Source of the DNA: Bretschneidera sinensis
Lineage: Eukaryota; Streptophyta; Magnoliopsida; Brassicales; Akaniaceae
Length of the DNA stretch: 64,000 nt
Assembly (NCBI GenBank): GCA_023935145.1
Contig: CM043702.1
Span: 103,590,588-103,654,587, forward strand
Reading direction: 5' to 3'
The notes beneath the pieces were generated by a model that worked only from the letters and a program-made list of their open reading frames with translations, did no database searches and was not told the DNA's origin. Positions 34,690-45,245 of this stretch are shown here, piece by piece. Every line of letters starts with the position of its first letter. Positions within the stretch are counted from its first letter, which is position 1. The position numbers were made by a program, and so were the translations under genes.

Positions 34690-35787
34690 TGTAGATTGAG
34701 GTTTCAACCCAAAAGGGGGGTGAATTGGGTTTTTAAAACTTTTTACGGAATTAATACAGGTTTATAAAAATGAATAAGCAGCAAACAATTAAAACAAGTA
34801 ATGTGTTGTAAATAAAGAGTTTAGAAAGAAGATGATGCAAACTCAGATTATAGTGGTTCGGCAATATCGGATTCGTTCCGACCCTACGTCCACTCTTTTC
34901 AAGGAACTCCTTGAAGTAATCCGCTAAGTAACTTAGTCGTACAACTTCTCCAGTGTTGTACAAACCTTACAATCCCTTCCTCTCGGAAGTAATCCCCTTC
35001 TTTTCGGAAGCAATCCCTTTACAAAGATGATGTAAAGTAAATAGTAGAGAAACATCTAATGGAAGCTTATACAACTGAATAATGTCTCTCTTTCAAAGTA
35101 AAGCTTGAAGAATGGCTCAATAAGAATATTTCAAAGCTTTTTGTGTTTTAATAGTATAAAAACTTGATTGTGTGAGATCAACTCTTTTTGAATGTATGTA
35201 GCTTGTTATTGAATGCTCAATTGAATAGGTTTATATAGCAATCAAATAATATGGCCGTTAGGACTTTAATTTGAAAAAGATTTGCTTTAAAACGTTCAGA
35301 TTTGGAGTCTAATGGTCATATTTTTGAACTACCAGTCGACTGGGTCGAGATACCAGTCAACTGGGTTCACTTAAAAAAATCATGTTTTCAGACCTTTTGG
35401 GTATCCAGTCGACTGGTATATTTCATCCAGTCGACTAGGGACTCACTGTCCGTTTTACCAGTCGACTAGTATGAATTACCTAGTCGACTGGATTGTCTTC
35501 CAACCCAGTTTTTCTGTTTCAATTTAAAATGTTTGTTTTAAAACGATCGGTTTAGAAAACTTTTTTTGTTCGAGCCATTGAACAAGCTATTACAGTGTAT
35601 AAGTGAGACTTACATTGGTTCTAAAACCTTAAACCTATACTAGTTCTTCAGTCTTCACTTGATACTTTGATTCGGTTTGAGTTCTTGAACTTTGTTCCTT
35701 GGTTGAACGCTTTTGTTGCTTACCACACTTAGTTAGTATAATAACAGTTGTGTTTTGTCATCATTAAAATATGGGTGAGGGTCAACA
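34690..35787 (-). repeat. 5' LTR of SIRE-like element 1
   Basis: 1098 bp, closely matching 25795-26967. The palindrome array at 35332-35493 has six copies instead of eight; that loss accounts for most of the 75-bp length difference. The TATA box GCTATATAAACC is near 35242-35231 on the minus strand. Confidence 0.88.
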
Positions 35788-37105
35788 CACGGTGTTGCCC
35801 GTATCCAGCGAAGAAACTTGGATGGATCCCATCCTCCGACATCTGCGAGATGGCCATCTCCCTGACGATAGAAACGAAGCTAGAAAAATCATATCCTGAG
35901 CGGCGTGATATGTGATTATAGGTGATCAATTGTATAAAAGAGGCCTCACTATACCCTACTTGAAGTGCCTTGGCCTGTTCGAAGCAAATTACGCCCTCAG
36001 AGAGGTCCACTAAAGGATATGCAGGAATCACCTAGGGGGCCGAGCCCTTGCATTCAAAATCCTTCGCCAAGGTTACTACTGGCCCAGAATGAAAGAAGAA
36101 GCGATGAAATTGGTGAAAAAGTGTAGGAGATGCCAGCAGTATGCCACCGTCCCCCATAGGTCGGTGAGCCTCCTAACTCCGATCACCAGTCCACTCCCCT
36201 TCATCATGTGGGGAATGAACCTTCTTGGACCTTTCATCAAGGCAGTTGGTCAGCGGAAGTACCTCATAGTTGCGATAGATTACTTCACAAAATGGGTAGA
36301 GGTCGAACCACTGGCCAGCATCACTGACCATCAGGCTCGTAGCTTCGTTTGGAAGTCAATAGTATGCCGGTTCGGGGTGCCCCAAGTATTAGTAATAGAC
36401 AACGGCAAGCAATTCGACAGTGCCCGGTTTAAAACATTCTGCGATGAGTTGCATATCGAACATCGCTTCTCCTCGGTCGGATACCCACAAGCAAACGAGC
36501 AAGTTGAGGTGACTAACATAACCTTCCTACAAGGCATCAAAAGGAGATTAGACGAAGCGGACAAATAATGGACAAACCACCTGCCCAACATACTTTGGGC
36601 GTATCGAACCATGGCTCGAGCACCCACTGGGGAAACCCCTTTCTTCATGACTTATGGGTCTGAGGCCGTGATTCCCTTGGAAATTGGAGTGCCCTCCCTT
36701 CAAATACATAACTTCAAAGAGAGAAGCAATGACGTAGCTCTCTGCATGAACGTTGACCTCCTCGACGAAGTCCGAGACAAAGTGCAAATCCAACTAGCGG
36801 CCTATTAGCAGCGGACCGCTAGGTACTACAACTCTCGGGTACAAGGAAGACACTTTCGACTTCATAATCTCGTCCTACCAAAGAACGAAGTATCTCGACC
36901 TCGAGAAATGGGAAAGCTGATCCCTAACTGGGAAGGGCCATATCGAATCAAAAGAGTGTGCCTTATCGGTACCTTCGAACTCGAGGAGTTGGATGGAAAG
37001 CTCAATCCTTGAACTTGGAACGCCGAACACCTTCGACGTTTCTATCAATCAACTCGGATCCTGCGTATGAGTTTCGGGAAGAAGTTTTATTCAAAAAATG
37101 ACTAA
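35788..37105 (+). pseudogene. Integrase of Tat-like element 2
   Basis: Continues pol after the nested copia. It reads GDQLYKRGLTIPYLKCL and the zinc-binding region to CRRCQQYATVPH (near 36125). The first catalytic Asp region reads MWGMNLLGPF, with Asn in place of Asp (AAC at 36218-36220). The second region VIDNGKQFDS keeps Asp, and the third, GYPQANEQVEV, keeps Glu. The C-terminal part includes PTGETPFFMTYGSEAVIPLE and GPYRIKRVCLIGTFELEEL, ending at a TAA at 37103-37105. Stops are at about 35898, 36012, 36566, 36806 and 37009. It is 85-90 percent similar by eye to the fragment in element 1. Confidence 0.88.
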
Positions 37106-37404
37106 GTGTAAAAGCAGGGAAATGTTATATGAAAGAGAAAAGTTTGAAGAAAGGGTTTTTATTAACTTATCCAAAAGTTACAGCGAAAACCCTAACGACC
37201 TCGAAGAATAAAGAAAACACGACCCTAACGGCCTCGAAGTACAAAGAAAAAACCAACAATTCTAGCCTAGGACAGGAGCTGTCTTAGCCTCTTTGTCTTG
37301 AAGCTTTCCTCTGTGGCAGGCTGCTCTCATTATGAGCCTGGATGTTCTTCCTCTGTGGCGGACGACCTTGTGCCTAGATGTTCTTCTTGCCCATTCGGCC
37401 GCCT

Positions 37405-39444
37405 TCATCTGGAGTCTGGATGATGTTCTTGCCCCTCAGATTGCTCCCTCTCCCAAGCAGGCTGCTCCTCATCCTCCTCCTCCTTAGGCCTCAGCAGATC
37501 AAGGCCCAAGAAGTCCATCTCAAGGTACATAGCCTCGGCCTTCCCCTTGGCTTTTATAAAGCCCGCAAGGTACTGCTGGCTCCTTTTCAAGACCACGACC
37601 GTCTGGTAGGCCGTCGAGCCTTGGAAAATAGCTAGGGCCTTCTCCACAGCAGCCCGGGTTCTGGCTTCAGCTTCCTCTGCAGAAGTTCAGATGCAGGCCT
37701 TGGCCTCCCCCGTAGTAGCCTGAGCGCAGGCCTCAGCCCCAACCTTGGCTTGGTTGGCCTCATCTTGCAAGACCTGTAGTTGGCGAGTGGCCTCCGTCTT
37801 CTTCTCCAGCTGGCGCTGGGTCCGACCTAGCAACTCAGCCGTCTCCATGCAGCGATGAGTGGCCTCACCCATGATGACGCCCATCTATGATCGAGCAAAA
37901 GGTGTTAGTCAGAAACATAAAAAGAAAAAAGGAAATAAAAAGTATTAAAGAAGTTTTACCTAAGATGCCACAGACTCTGCAACCGCGCAAAGAGACTCCG
38001 TAGTCTTCCTACCTAACTCCATGGCATCTCGAGGAGGAGTCCTCTTAATCAGATACTCCCATGCTACTCAAAGGTGCGCAAAAACAAAGTCATCAATCCT
38101 CAAAGCCCAGTTGGGCGTGAAGACCGGAGCCTCAGAGGCAGCACTCTGGGTAGTGCTAGGAGCGGTCGAGGGCCCGACAGCAATAGAAGCCACCGGGGCA
38201 GCACTGCAGACAAGAGTGGTCTTTGACTGAGAAAGATGCCTCGGAGGGGTCTCCAAGTCAATCGGGGTAGGAGACGGGGCCTGAGGCCTCTTCCTGGCCC
38301 CCGATCCTGAGGCCTACTTCTTCTCGGCCCGGACAGCTCTTCTTTTCTCCAAGGCCAGCTTCTTGGCTTGCTCTTTGGGAAGAGCTATGGCCTCAATCTC
38401 TACCCAAAAAGCAAACAAGGAAAACATTAAGTACAAATTACAGGTAAAGGAAAGTACAAGTAAAAGAAATAGAGAACAAGTGAAAAAGCTCGAACTTTTA
38501 CCACTCTCGAGCGAGGACTCAGGGCACAAAGGGCAAAGACCGCGCCTAGCCAAGTCCTCATTACTGTAAAGGACTTCAACATCCAGTGGTGAGGCCACCA
38601 TGACATCCACAGTCTCTTGTTCATAAGGGAGGAGACCCACCTTCTTACACTTCTCGGTCTGGTCCATACTCCAGGTACGAGGAAGGCCAAAGTCCACGGC
38701 TGACCAAACGAAGAAAAAGTTCTTCTTCCACCTCTTGATTGAGGAAAGTGTCCTCTTCAACAGTCTTCTCCTCGGGCAAGTGCTAAAGACCACCTATTCG
38801 GTTTGGCCATGTCTGCTAATCAAGAAGTAGGCCTTAAAGATATCTATGGTTATTGACCTACCCACTTCCAGGCAAATGCAGATAAAGGCCATTATCAGTC
38901 GTATCGAGTTCGATACTAGCTGACACAATGCAATATCAAAGTACCGAAGGATGGTACAAAAAATTAGGTGAAGAGGGAACCGCAACCTAGCCTGTATATT
39001 GTGTTCATATACGCATAGCTCATAGGGTGCTTGGCTCGGAAGGGCGTTGCAAGCCCTCTCCTCCACCCTGGCCAGACGGAGGGCGTACTCGCCTGGAATG
39101 CAGTACATCTTCAAAATTACCTCCAGGTCCTCCTCCTTCAGTTGACTGGGGATCTCATTGGAAGAGTAATTCCACTTTTCTCTCTCCTCCCCAGCCGAGG
39201 CCTCCCTAACACTAGTTAGGGCCTCAAGTGTCTCCTCCTCGGAAGAAGAATCCTCTTCATACTCCTCTACCAGGGGGACATATGGCACCATTGCCAGAAG
39301 GCCTGCCCTCGGCGCAGCCCTTCCTGGAGTCACTCTCCTGGAAGAGGATGAGGACGACTCCACCTCCTTGGTACTATCGCTACCACTACTCCTACTGCTA
39401 TCACTACTATTAGGCTGATCACGATATGCATCAAACGAAGACAT
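37405..39444 (-). pseudogene. Antisense accessory ORF (aORF), Transposase_28-like, element 2
   Basis: Minus strand, opposite to gag-pol. Inferred exons are 39444-38502, 38399-37960 and 37884-37405, with introns of 102 and 75 bp ending in AG. Donors are GTAAAAGT and GTAAAACT. The N-terminus is Ser/acidic; RYFDIALCQLVSNSIRLIMA marks the Transposase_28-like domain. Exon 3 (METAELLGRTQRQLEKK) is an Ala/Glu-rich coiled coil. Compared with element 1 it has stops near 38793 (in a Trp codon position), 38052, 37963 and 37689, but no frameshift was seen in exon 1. Both copies align along their length, including intron positions. Function unknown. Confidence 0.75.
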
Positions 39445-39809
39445 GTTTAAAAAAGAAGAAAGGTTGACAAACTCACCAAAGTCTGAGGGATTCGGACTTG
39501 AACTCCTTCAAAGGTCCAAACTCTTCGGAGAACACCACCCTTCCGCGACTCCAAACGTCACGGCTACCGCAGCTTCAGCACCAACCAAGTCTAAACTCCC
39601 ACAAAGAGCCGAGCACTAAGCCTCCAACAAAATGAAGGATGAAGACCCCCGGCGAGCTGAAATACAGGTTCTAAGATGAAGACGAAGACTCGGAGGTCGG
39701 GGTATGAAGGCAAAGACTCTTAGAAGTATGTGGCCGAGGCCGAGGGCTCTCAACTTTTCTCACTTAAAAACATAACTCACTTTGGTTTAAAGTAAGAAAA
39801 AGGGGAAAT

Positions 39810-40060
39810 AGAAACCTGCTTATATATGAGAGAAAAAACACATCCAACGAGGACATTAAATGCGTGCACAGGAAAAAAGGCGGCGCTTCAGGATCCCAAA
39901 AACATTCACGTTCTCCCAGGGAATGTTTCGTTCCCCTAGACAAACCGACCGACTCCCCTGGTCAGCTTCTCGCTTCCTGAGGAAAAACATGTTTTCCAAA
40001 GGCCGCCATTTTCCCAAAAAATGGCTACTCACATTTAATGAAGATACACCACGTGTCATC
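39810..40060 (-). promoter_or_regulatory. Probable promoter of the antisense aORF, element 2
   Basis: Read on the minus strand: CACGTG (40055-40050), GCATTTAATGTCCTCGTTGG (39867-39848), and CATATATAAGCAGG (about 39830-39817), then about 375 bp to the ATG at 39444. This is the same order and spacing style as in element 1. The 98-bp array ends about 40 bp upstream of the G-box. Confidence 0.65.
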
Positions 40061-40095
40061 AAACACTGCCATTTACTCAGGATAAAACCCTCATA

Positions 40096-41437
40096 GCTCT
40101 ACTGGTCCTTGGCCCATTAGCTCCAAGGTCCAAGCAAATGGATTGCTCATTCTATCCTCGGACTCATATCTCCAAGGCTGAACAGATGGATTGCTCCACT
40201 GGTCCTTGGCCCATTAGCTCCAAGGTCCGAGCAGATGGATTGCTCTTTCTATCCTCGGACTCATGTCTCCAAGGCCGAACAGATGGATTGCTCCACTGGT
40301 CCTCGGTCCAATAGCTCCCAGGTCCGAGCATATGGATTGCTCCTTCTGTCCTTGGACTCATGTCTCCAAGGCCGAATAGATGGATTACTCCACTGGTCCT
40401 TGGCCTAATAGCTCCAAGGTTCGAGCAGATGGATTACTCATTCTGTCCTTGAACTCATGTCTCCAAGGCCGAATAGATGGATTACTCCACTGGTCCTTGG
40501 CCTAATAGCTCCAAGGTTCGAGCAGATGGATTACTCATTCTGTCCTTGAACTCATGTCTCCAAGGCCGAACAGATGGATTACTCCACTGGTCCTCAGCCC
40601 AATAGCTCCAAGGTCCGATCAGATGGATTGCTCCATCTATCCTCAGACTCATGTCTCCAAGGCTGAACAGATGGATTGCTCCACTAGTGCTCTGCCCATT
40701 AGCTCCTAGGTCTGAGCAGATGGATTGCTCATTCTATCCTTGGACTCACATCTCTAAGGCCGAACAAATGGATTGCTCCACTGGTACTCGACCCATTAGC
40801 TCCAAGGTTCGAGCAGATAGATTGCTCATTCTATCCTCGAATTCATCTCTCAAAGACCGAACAGATGGATTTCTCCTTCTGTCCTCGGACTCATATCTCC
40901 AAGGCCGAACAGATCGATTGCTCCACTGGTCCTCGGCCCAATAGCTCCAAGGTCTGAGCAGATGGATTGCTCATTCTGTCCTCAGACTCATGTCTCCAAA
41001 ACCGAACATATGGATTGCTCTATTAGTCCTCGGCCTAATAGCTCCAAGGTCCGAGCAGATGGATTGCTCCTTCTATCCTCGGACTCATGTCTCTAAGGCC
41101 GAATAGATGGATTGCTCCACTGGTCCTCGGCCCATTAGCTCCAAGGTCCAAGCAGTTGGATTGCTCATTCTATCCTCAGACTCATGTCTCCAAAACCGAA
41201 CATATAGATTGCTCCACTGGTCCTTGGCCCAATATCTCCAAGGTCCGAGCAGATGGATTACTCCTTCTCTCCTCGGACTCATGTCTCCAAGGCTGAACAG
41301 ATGGATTGTTCCACTGGTCCTCGACTCATTAGCTCCAAGGTCCGAGTAGATGGATTGCTCCTTCTATCCTCAGACTCATGTCTCCAAGGCCGAACATATG
41401 GATTGCTCCACTTGTGCTCGGCTCGATATCTCCAAAA
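40096..41437. repeat. 98-bp tandem array of Tat-like element 2, about 14 units
   Basis: Units contain AGATGGATTGCTCCACTGG and GGCC-ATTAGCTCCAAGG, then a second half with CTTTCTATCCTCGGACTCAT. It is homologous to the reverse complement of the array in element 1, but the inverted arms are less regular (for example CCGAGCAGATGG) and single units differ more. It lies between the aORF promoter and the polypurine tract. Confidence 0.92.
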
Positions 41438-41504
41438 ATAAGAAAACCGACCATCATTCTCATTGAAGACCGAACCCCGCAATACTTCCTTAAGCACATA
41501 AATG

Positions 41505-41528
41505 TACTCAAGGAAGTGGGGGGGCCTC
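41505..41528 (+). other. Polypurine tract of Tat-like element 2
   Basis: AAGGAAGTGGGGGGGCCTC ends at the base before the 3' LTR (TGGTATGG at 41529). It matches element 1 on its own strand. Confidence 0.82.
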
Positions 41529-42151
41529 TGGTATGGCTAAAAATACCCAGCCAATAAGAAGACGACACGTAGGCCAAATGCAAAGGCAAGCCAATGGGCT
41601 GAGGCACAAGGGATCCAGGTCCAAATCAAGTTGGGGTGTCAGGTCGCCCACTGCCCCAAAAGCATGGACGGCCCCTGATCAAGCCAACAAGGCGAAGCCC
41701 AAGTGGACGGCCCCTGGCCACCTAGCTGGGTTTTCTAGCCATCATTGCCAACCAAGTTAAGGCGTCAGGTCGCCCACTGCCCCAGAAGCATGGACGGCCC
41801 CTGATCAAGCCACCAAGGTGAAGCCCAAGTGAATGACCCTTGGCAACCTAGCTGGGCTTCTTAGGCACCATTACCCAACCAAGTTGGAGCGCCACATCAT
41901 CACCGTCCTGGGCAGTATGCTGCCTCCAAGGCCCTATGAATAGACCCAGGTGCACATTCCAAACGATCCAACTTTTCTTAAACTAAAAAGGGAACGTTCG
42001 TCCCCTACTCACTTTATCTCGCTCTAACTAAAGCTTCGGAGCATCCCCAGAGGCACCCCCTCTGGCGACCCCTAGCTCACTTTTCCTTCCCTATGCAGAT
42101 ACATCCAAGGCCCGACCTCCAGCTTCGCAAAACACATTTTTGGCATCAACA
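41529..42151 (+). repeat. 3' LTR of Tat-like element 2
   Basis: 623 bp, TGGTATGGCTAAAAATACCC to TTTTTGGCATCAACA. It has two copies of the 126-bp unit, against three in the 5' LTR, which explains the 126-bp length difference exactly. CATCA follows at 42152-42156. Confidence 0.9.
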
Positions 42152-42156
42152 CATCA

Positions 42157-43053
42157 CAAGACACAAACACGTTCCAAATTCCAACAAACATAAAAATAAC
42201 ACAATGTTAAGTGTAAAATATTTACTGTTTAGTGTTTACACACTTACATCAGTATAACAAATGTCATTAGTTGTCACTACCAAACTCTTCAAGTTTATCT
42301 TAATTTTAATAAATACAGCTTGAAAGGGAAATGAGAGTAGAGGGAGTGAATGATAGTTTGTTTTTTTAATGGAAACGGGAGATGTCAATAAAAGAATTAT
42401 GTGCTGAGATGTGAAAGAATTCTCTAGGCGGGTCTGGGTCATAGCCCGGGCTCAATATCTTTTTATTGAAAAACCGGGTTGTATATAAGTCCAGGGCCCA
42501 GTCTTAGCCTAGTTTCCAAGTCCCGAACGAAACCCTCGTCTTGTTCTCTGTCTCTCTCAAACTTTCACCAAAATTACGGCACCGGCAGCAGAAGCAGACC
42601 TACCATCGTGCCCCTCTGATGACAATAAGTTTTCTCTCTCTTCTCTTTTCTTTTATCAATTTCTCTCGCTTTCCCTTGGTTCGAGTTTGATAGGTTGTAG
42701 ATTTGAATATAGACAGATTTTACGGCTCGTTAAACCTAACGAAAAGCGTGAATTTTCATCCATACAACGCCTAAATTTGGATGTACTTCTCTTTTCTTCA
42801 GGCTCAACAACAGATTTGGTCTCAGATAATTGTAGGTTTGCATTGATTAGCATTGGGTGCAAATTGTTGGAGCAACTTCAAAAAAATGCAGTGGGCGTAT
42901 GCCCATACACTCGGGGTGTCAAAAGCATACGCCTCAGGTCTGGGCGACAAAAACGCACGCCCAACGACAGATTCGCCTCAGGTTTCACTCCTTGAGGCGT
43001 TTTAGCCCCGTTTCGCCTCTGGGCGCGCCCAGACCTCGCCTTTTCAAACACTG
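42157..43053. mobile_element. Right part of the hAT-like element, with possible captured sequence
   Basis: 42157-42270 partly repeats 20760-20822 (TTTACACACTTACA-CAGTATAACAAAT type). 42440-42880 looks different from the rest: it has GGTTGTATATAAGTCC (TATA-like, about 42478), then CT-rich leader-like sequence and a short open stretch (42687-42860). That would fit a captured promoter and leader exon of a host gene, but I do not recognise which. 42890-43053 is GGCG/CGCC-rich terminal sequence. Confidence 0.45.
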
Positions 43054-43061
43054 ATTGCACC

Positions 43062-43577
43062 AAGCCATATCGCTGTTTAGGTAAAGTTAATTAAGAAGAA
43101 AAAAAAACTAAATTGCATTTGATAATATGAATTTAAAGTTTAGAAGTGAAATTAAAATGAAAATATATTTTATTAAAATCAATTTCAAACTTAAAATTTA
43201 GAAAGGAAAAAAAAATTGAAGAAGAAAAATAGTAATAATTTAATTGCCACAGTCAATGAGGGCTGACCGAGAAGAGTCCAAATTGTCCCCAGACCCATGT
43301 AGAGTGTACGAAGTGGGTTCTAACAATCTCAAAAGCATCAAGCATCTCCAACCTCTCCTCAACGATAAGAGAACAATCTGAAATCTCCACATTTCACCCA
43401 ATCAATCTCATTGCTCTTAACGTCCACATCTCTCTCTCTCAAAAACAAACCATTTCACATCCACTTAAACACCCCCATACCCCTTTCATTCCTATCTGTT
43501 ACTCCCACACAAACACAAACACAAACACAAACACAAACACAAACCACTCTTACAAACCCATTTCTCTCTCTAGAAAA
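43062..43577 (+). promoter_or_regulatory. Upstream region and 5' UTR of the PGK gene
   Basis: 516 bp between the hAT end and the ATG. The first 200 bp are AT-rich. From about 43330 it becomes C/T-rich, leader-like sequence, with an (ACAAAC)n run at 43506-43546. No clear TATA box was seen, so the transcription start is unknown. Close proximity of the transposon end means the proximal promoter is at most about 300 bp, or includes transposon sequence. Confidence 0.5.
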
Positions 43578-45210
43578 ATGGCGTCTGCCACCACAAGCAC
43601 CACTCTCTCTCTCCTCAAAACCACCACGACAGCCGCTTCCTCCACTACCACGCGCACCCGCGCCTCCCTCCTGCACGTACCCACTACGCTCAACCACCGT
43701 GGCGTCTCCCTCCGTCGAATTGGCTTCTCCGCCGTGGCAGACCCTCTCTTCTCGCTCCACGTGGCGTCCAAAATCCGATCCGTAAGTGGCAAAGCCTCGA
43801 GGGGAGTGGTGTCTATGGCGAAGAAGAGCGTGGGGGACTTGACCGCAGCGGATTTGAAGGGAAAGAAGGTGTTCGTGAGAGCTGATTTAAATGTGCCTCT
43901 TGATGATAACCAGAAGATCACTGACGATACAAGAATCCGCGCTGCCATACCAACGATTAAGCATTTGATTCAAAACGGAGCTAAAGTTATTCTTTCAAGC
44001 CATTTGGTATGTGGCTTTTGCATAATTTGAGGTTTTGGTTTCTGGTTTCTTGTGCTACTTGTTGTATTTGTCTAGTTTATATGAAAATGTTGGTAGTATT
44101 GATGATATTGGGTTTAGTTCTGTGGGATCTTGTGTGAGTTTTTATTTAGTCGTTACAATGGAGCAAAAGTCAATCTGTCTAGCCATTTGGTACATGGGTT
44201 TATCAGAGTTTGAGGTTTTGATCTCCTCGTGGTAGGACTTATGTCGATTCTGAGGAATTTGAGGTTTTCGTTTCTGTGTTTTTATCCCAAAGTTTGGGTT
44301 TTGGTTTACTGTTACGTTAGTACTAATAGTGTCTTAGCCATTACTGGGGTTCGTGTTTAATTGATATTTCTGGTTTTTTATTTTCGGTTCTAAGTTAGAT
44401 TCTTGTTGCTTTAAACTCCTGGTTTGTGGTAATTCTTGATAATTTAGGTTTCGGTTTGTGGTTTTCCTGTAGGACTCACTCTGTTGATCTGTATGTGGAT
44501 GGTAATCTGTGGTTATAGTTTCACCTTCTCCATAACTCAGAGGTCTCGGTTTCTGAGGTTTTGGACTTGATAAAGTCATTATGATGAGGCCAAACTCCTT
44601 CTTTCTAGGCTTTATCCATTTGGTATATGGGTTTTGTATGGTTCCTTGCTTCCTTATTCTTGTAACATGTTTAGACTTCGATATTGTATTATCATCTGCA
44701 GTGATTTGCTCCAAATTATATTAGTAACTGTACTGAAATTTGATGCTTTCTGCTTATTTTTATTTTGATTCAGAAGTTGATTACACTAAGTTGATATAAT
44801 ATTGTAGAAATAGTTTGCTAATATATGTTGAGGCATTATTATTGTACTAATGTTTTTATTTACTTATCCGTGGAAATGCAAAGGGTCTTAGCGCTTTACT
44901 CTTAAGAGTTTAAGGTGTGAGAGCTGAAGTGATATGTTTTTTTATTGAATTCTTAGGGAAGACCAAAGGGTGTGACTCCAAAATTTAGCTTGGCACCTCT
45001 GGTACCTAGGCTTTCTGAACTCCTTGGCATTCAGGTACATCACTTTTCTGAAAGCAAAAAGTTAGGGTGCAAAGTAATGTTCTTCTCATGTATGTAAGGA
45101 TACTGTGACTTGTATGTGGCTATTTACAGGTTGTGAAGGCTGATGACTGCATTGGCCCGGAGGTAGAAAAGCTGGTCGCTTCACTTCCTCAAGGTGGTGT
45201 TCTCCTTCTT

Positions 45211-45245
<35 letters not shown>

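Larger units (their letters stand above)
25795..35787 (-). mobile_element. SIRE-like copia element 1 with post-pol ORF
   Basis: 9993 bp on the minus strand, nested between RNase H and integrase of Tat-like element 2. LTRs are 25795-26967 and 34690-35787, ends TGTTGACCC...CTACA on the minus strand. The target duplication has one mismatch: CACAG (25790-25794) and CACGG (35788-35792). Order on the minus strand: 5' LTR, PBS, gag, protease, integrase, RT, RNase H, a palindrome array, an extra ORF, PPT and 3' LTR. LTR length near 1.1 kb and an ORF after pol suggest the SIRE/Maximus lineage; I am not certain of the lineage. Each gene has a few stops or shifts. Confidence 0.88.
20823..42151 (+). mobile_element. 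Tat-like Ty3/gypsy element 2, full layout, split by a SIRE-like copia
   Basis: 21.3 kb including 10 kb of nested copia. LTRs are at 20823-21571 and 41529-42151, and the target duplication CATCA is perfect (20818-20822 and 42152-42156). Order: 5' LTR, PBS, gag, protease-RT-RNase H, nested copia, integrase, antisense aORF (39444-37405), its promoter, a 98-bp tandem array, PPT and 3' LTR. Gag and pol each hold several stops, and key catalytic residues in RT and integrase are changed, so it is dead. Its order explains the truncated element 1. Confidence 0.92.
20514..43053. mobile_element. hAT-like non-autonomous element, split by Tat-like element 2
   Basis: Terminal inverted repeats CAATGTTTATAGAGGCGAGG (20514) and, on the minus strand from 43053, CAGTGTTTGAAAAGGCGAGG match at 16 of 20 positions. 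They are flanked by an 8-bp duplication with one difference, ATTGCAGC (20506-20513) and ATTGCACC (43054-43061). An 8-bp duplication and a CAGTGTTT-type end are typical of hAT transposons. Without the nested retroelement it is about 1.2 kb (20514-20822 plus 42157-43053). GGCGAGG/GCCTC-type short repeats fill both ends. It encodes no transposase. Its right end lies about 520 bp before the PGK start codon. Confidence 0.65.

Noticed and set aside
40164..41497. Short frames across the second array (MSPRTEGAIHMLG types)
   Set aside because: Again a product of the 98-bp repeat.
43455..43948. Minus-strand frames opposite PGK exon 1
   Set aside because: Antisense of the transit peptide and ACAAAC repeat; not conserved coding.
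44334..44714. 126-codon minus-strand frame in PGK intron 1
   Set aside because: No recognisable domain, and it lies within a normal intron; likely chance.
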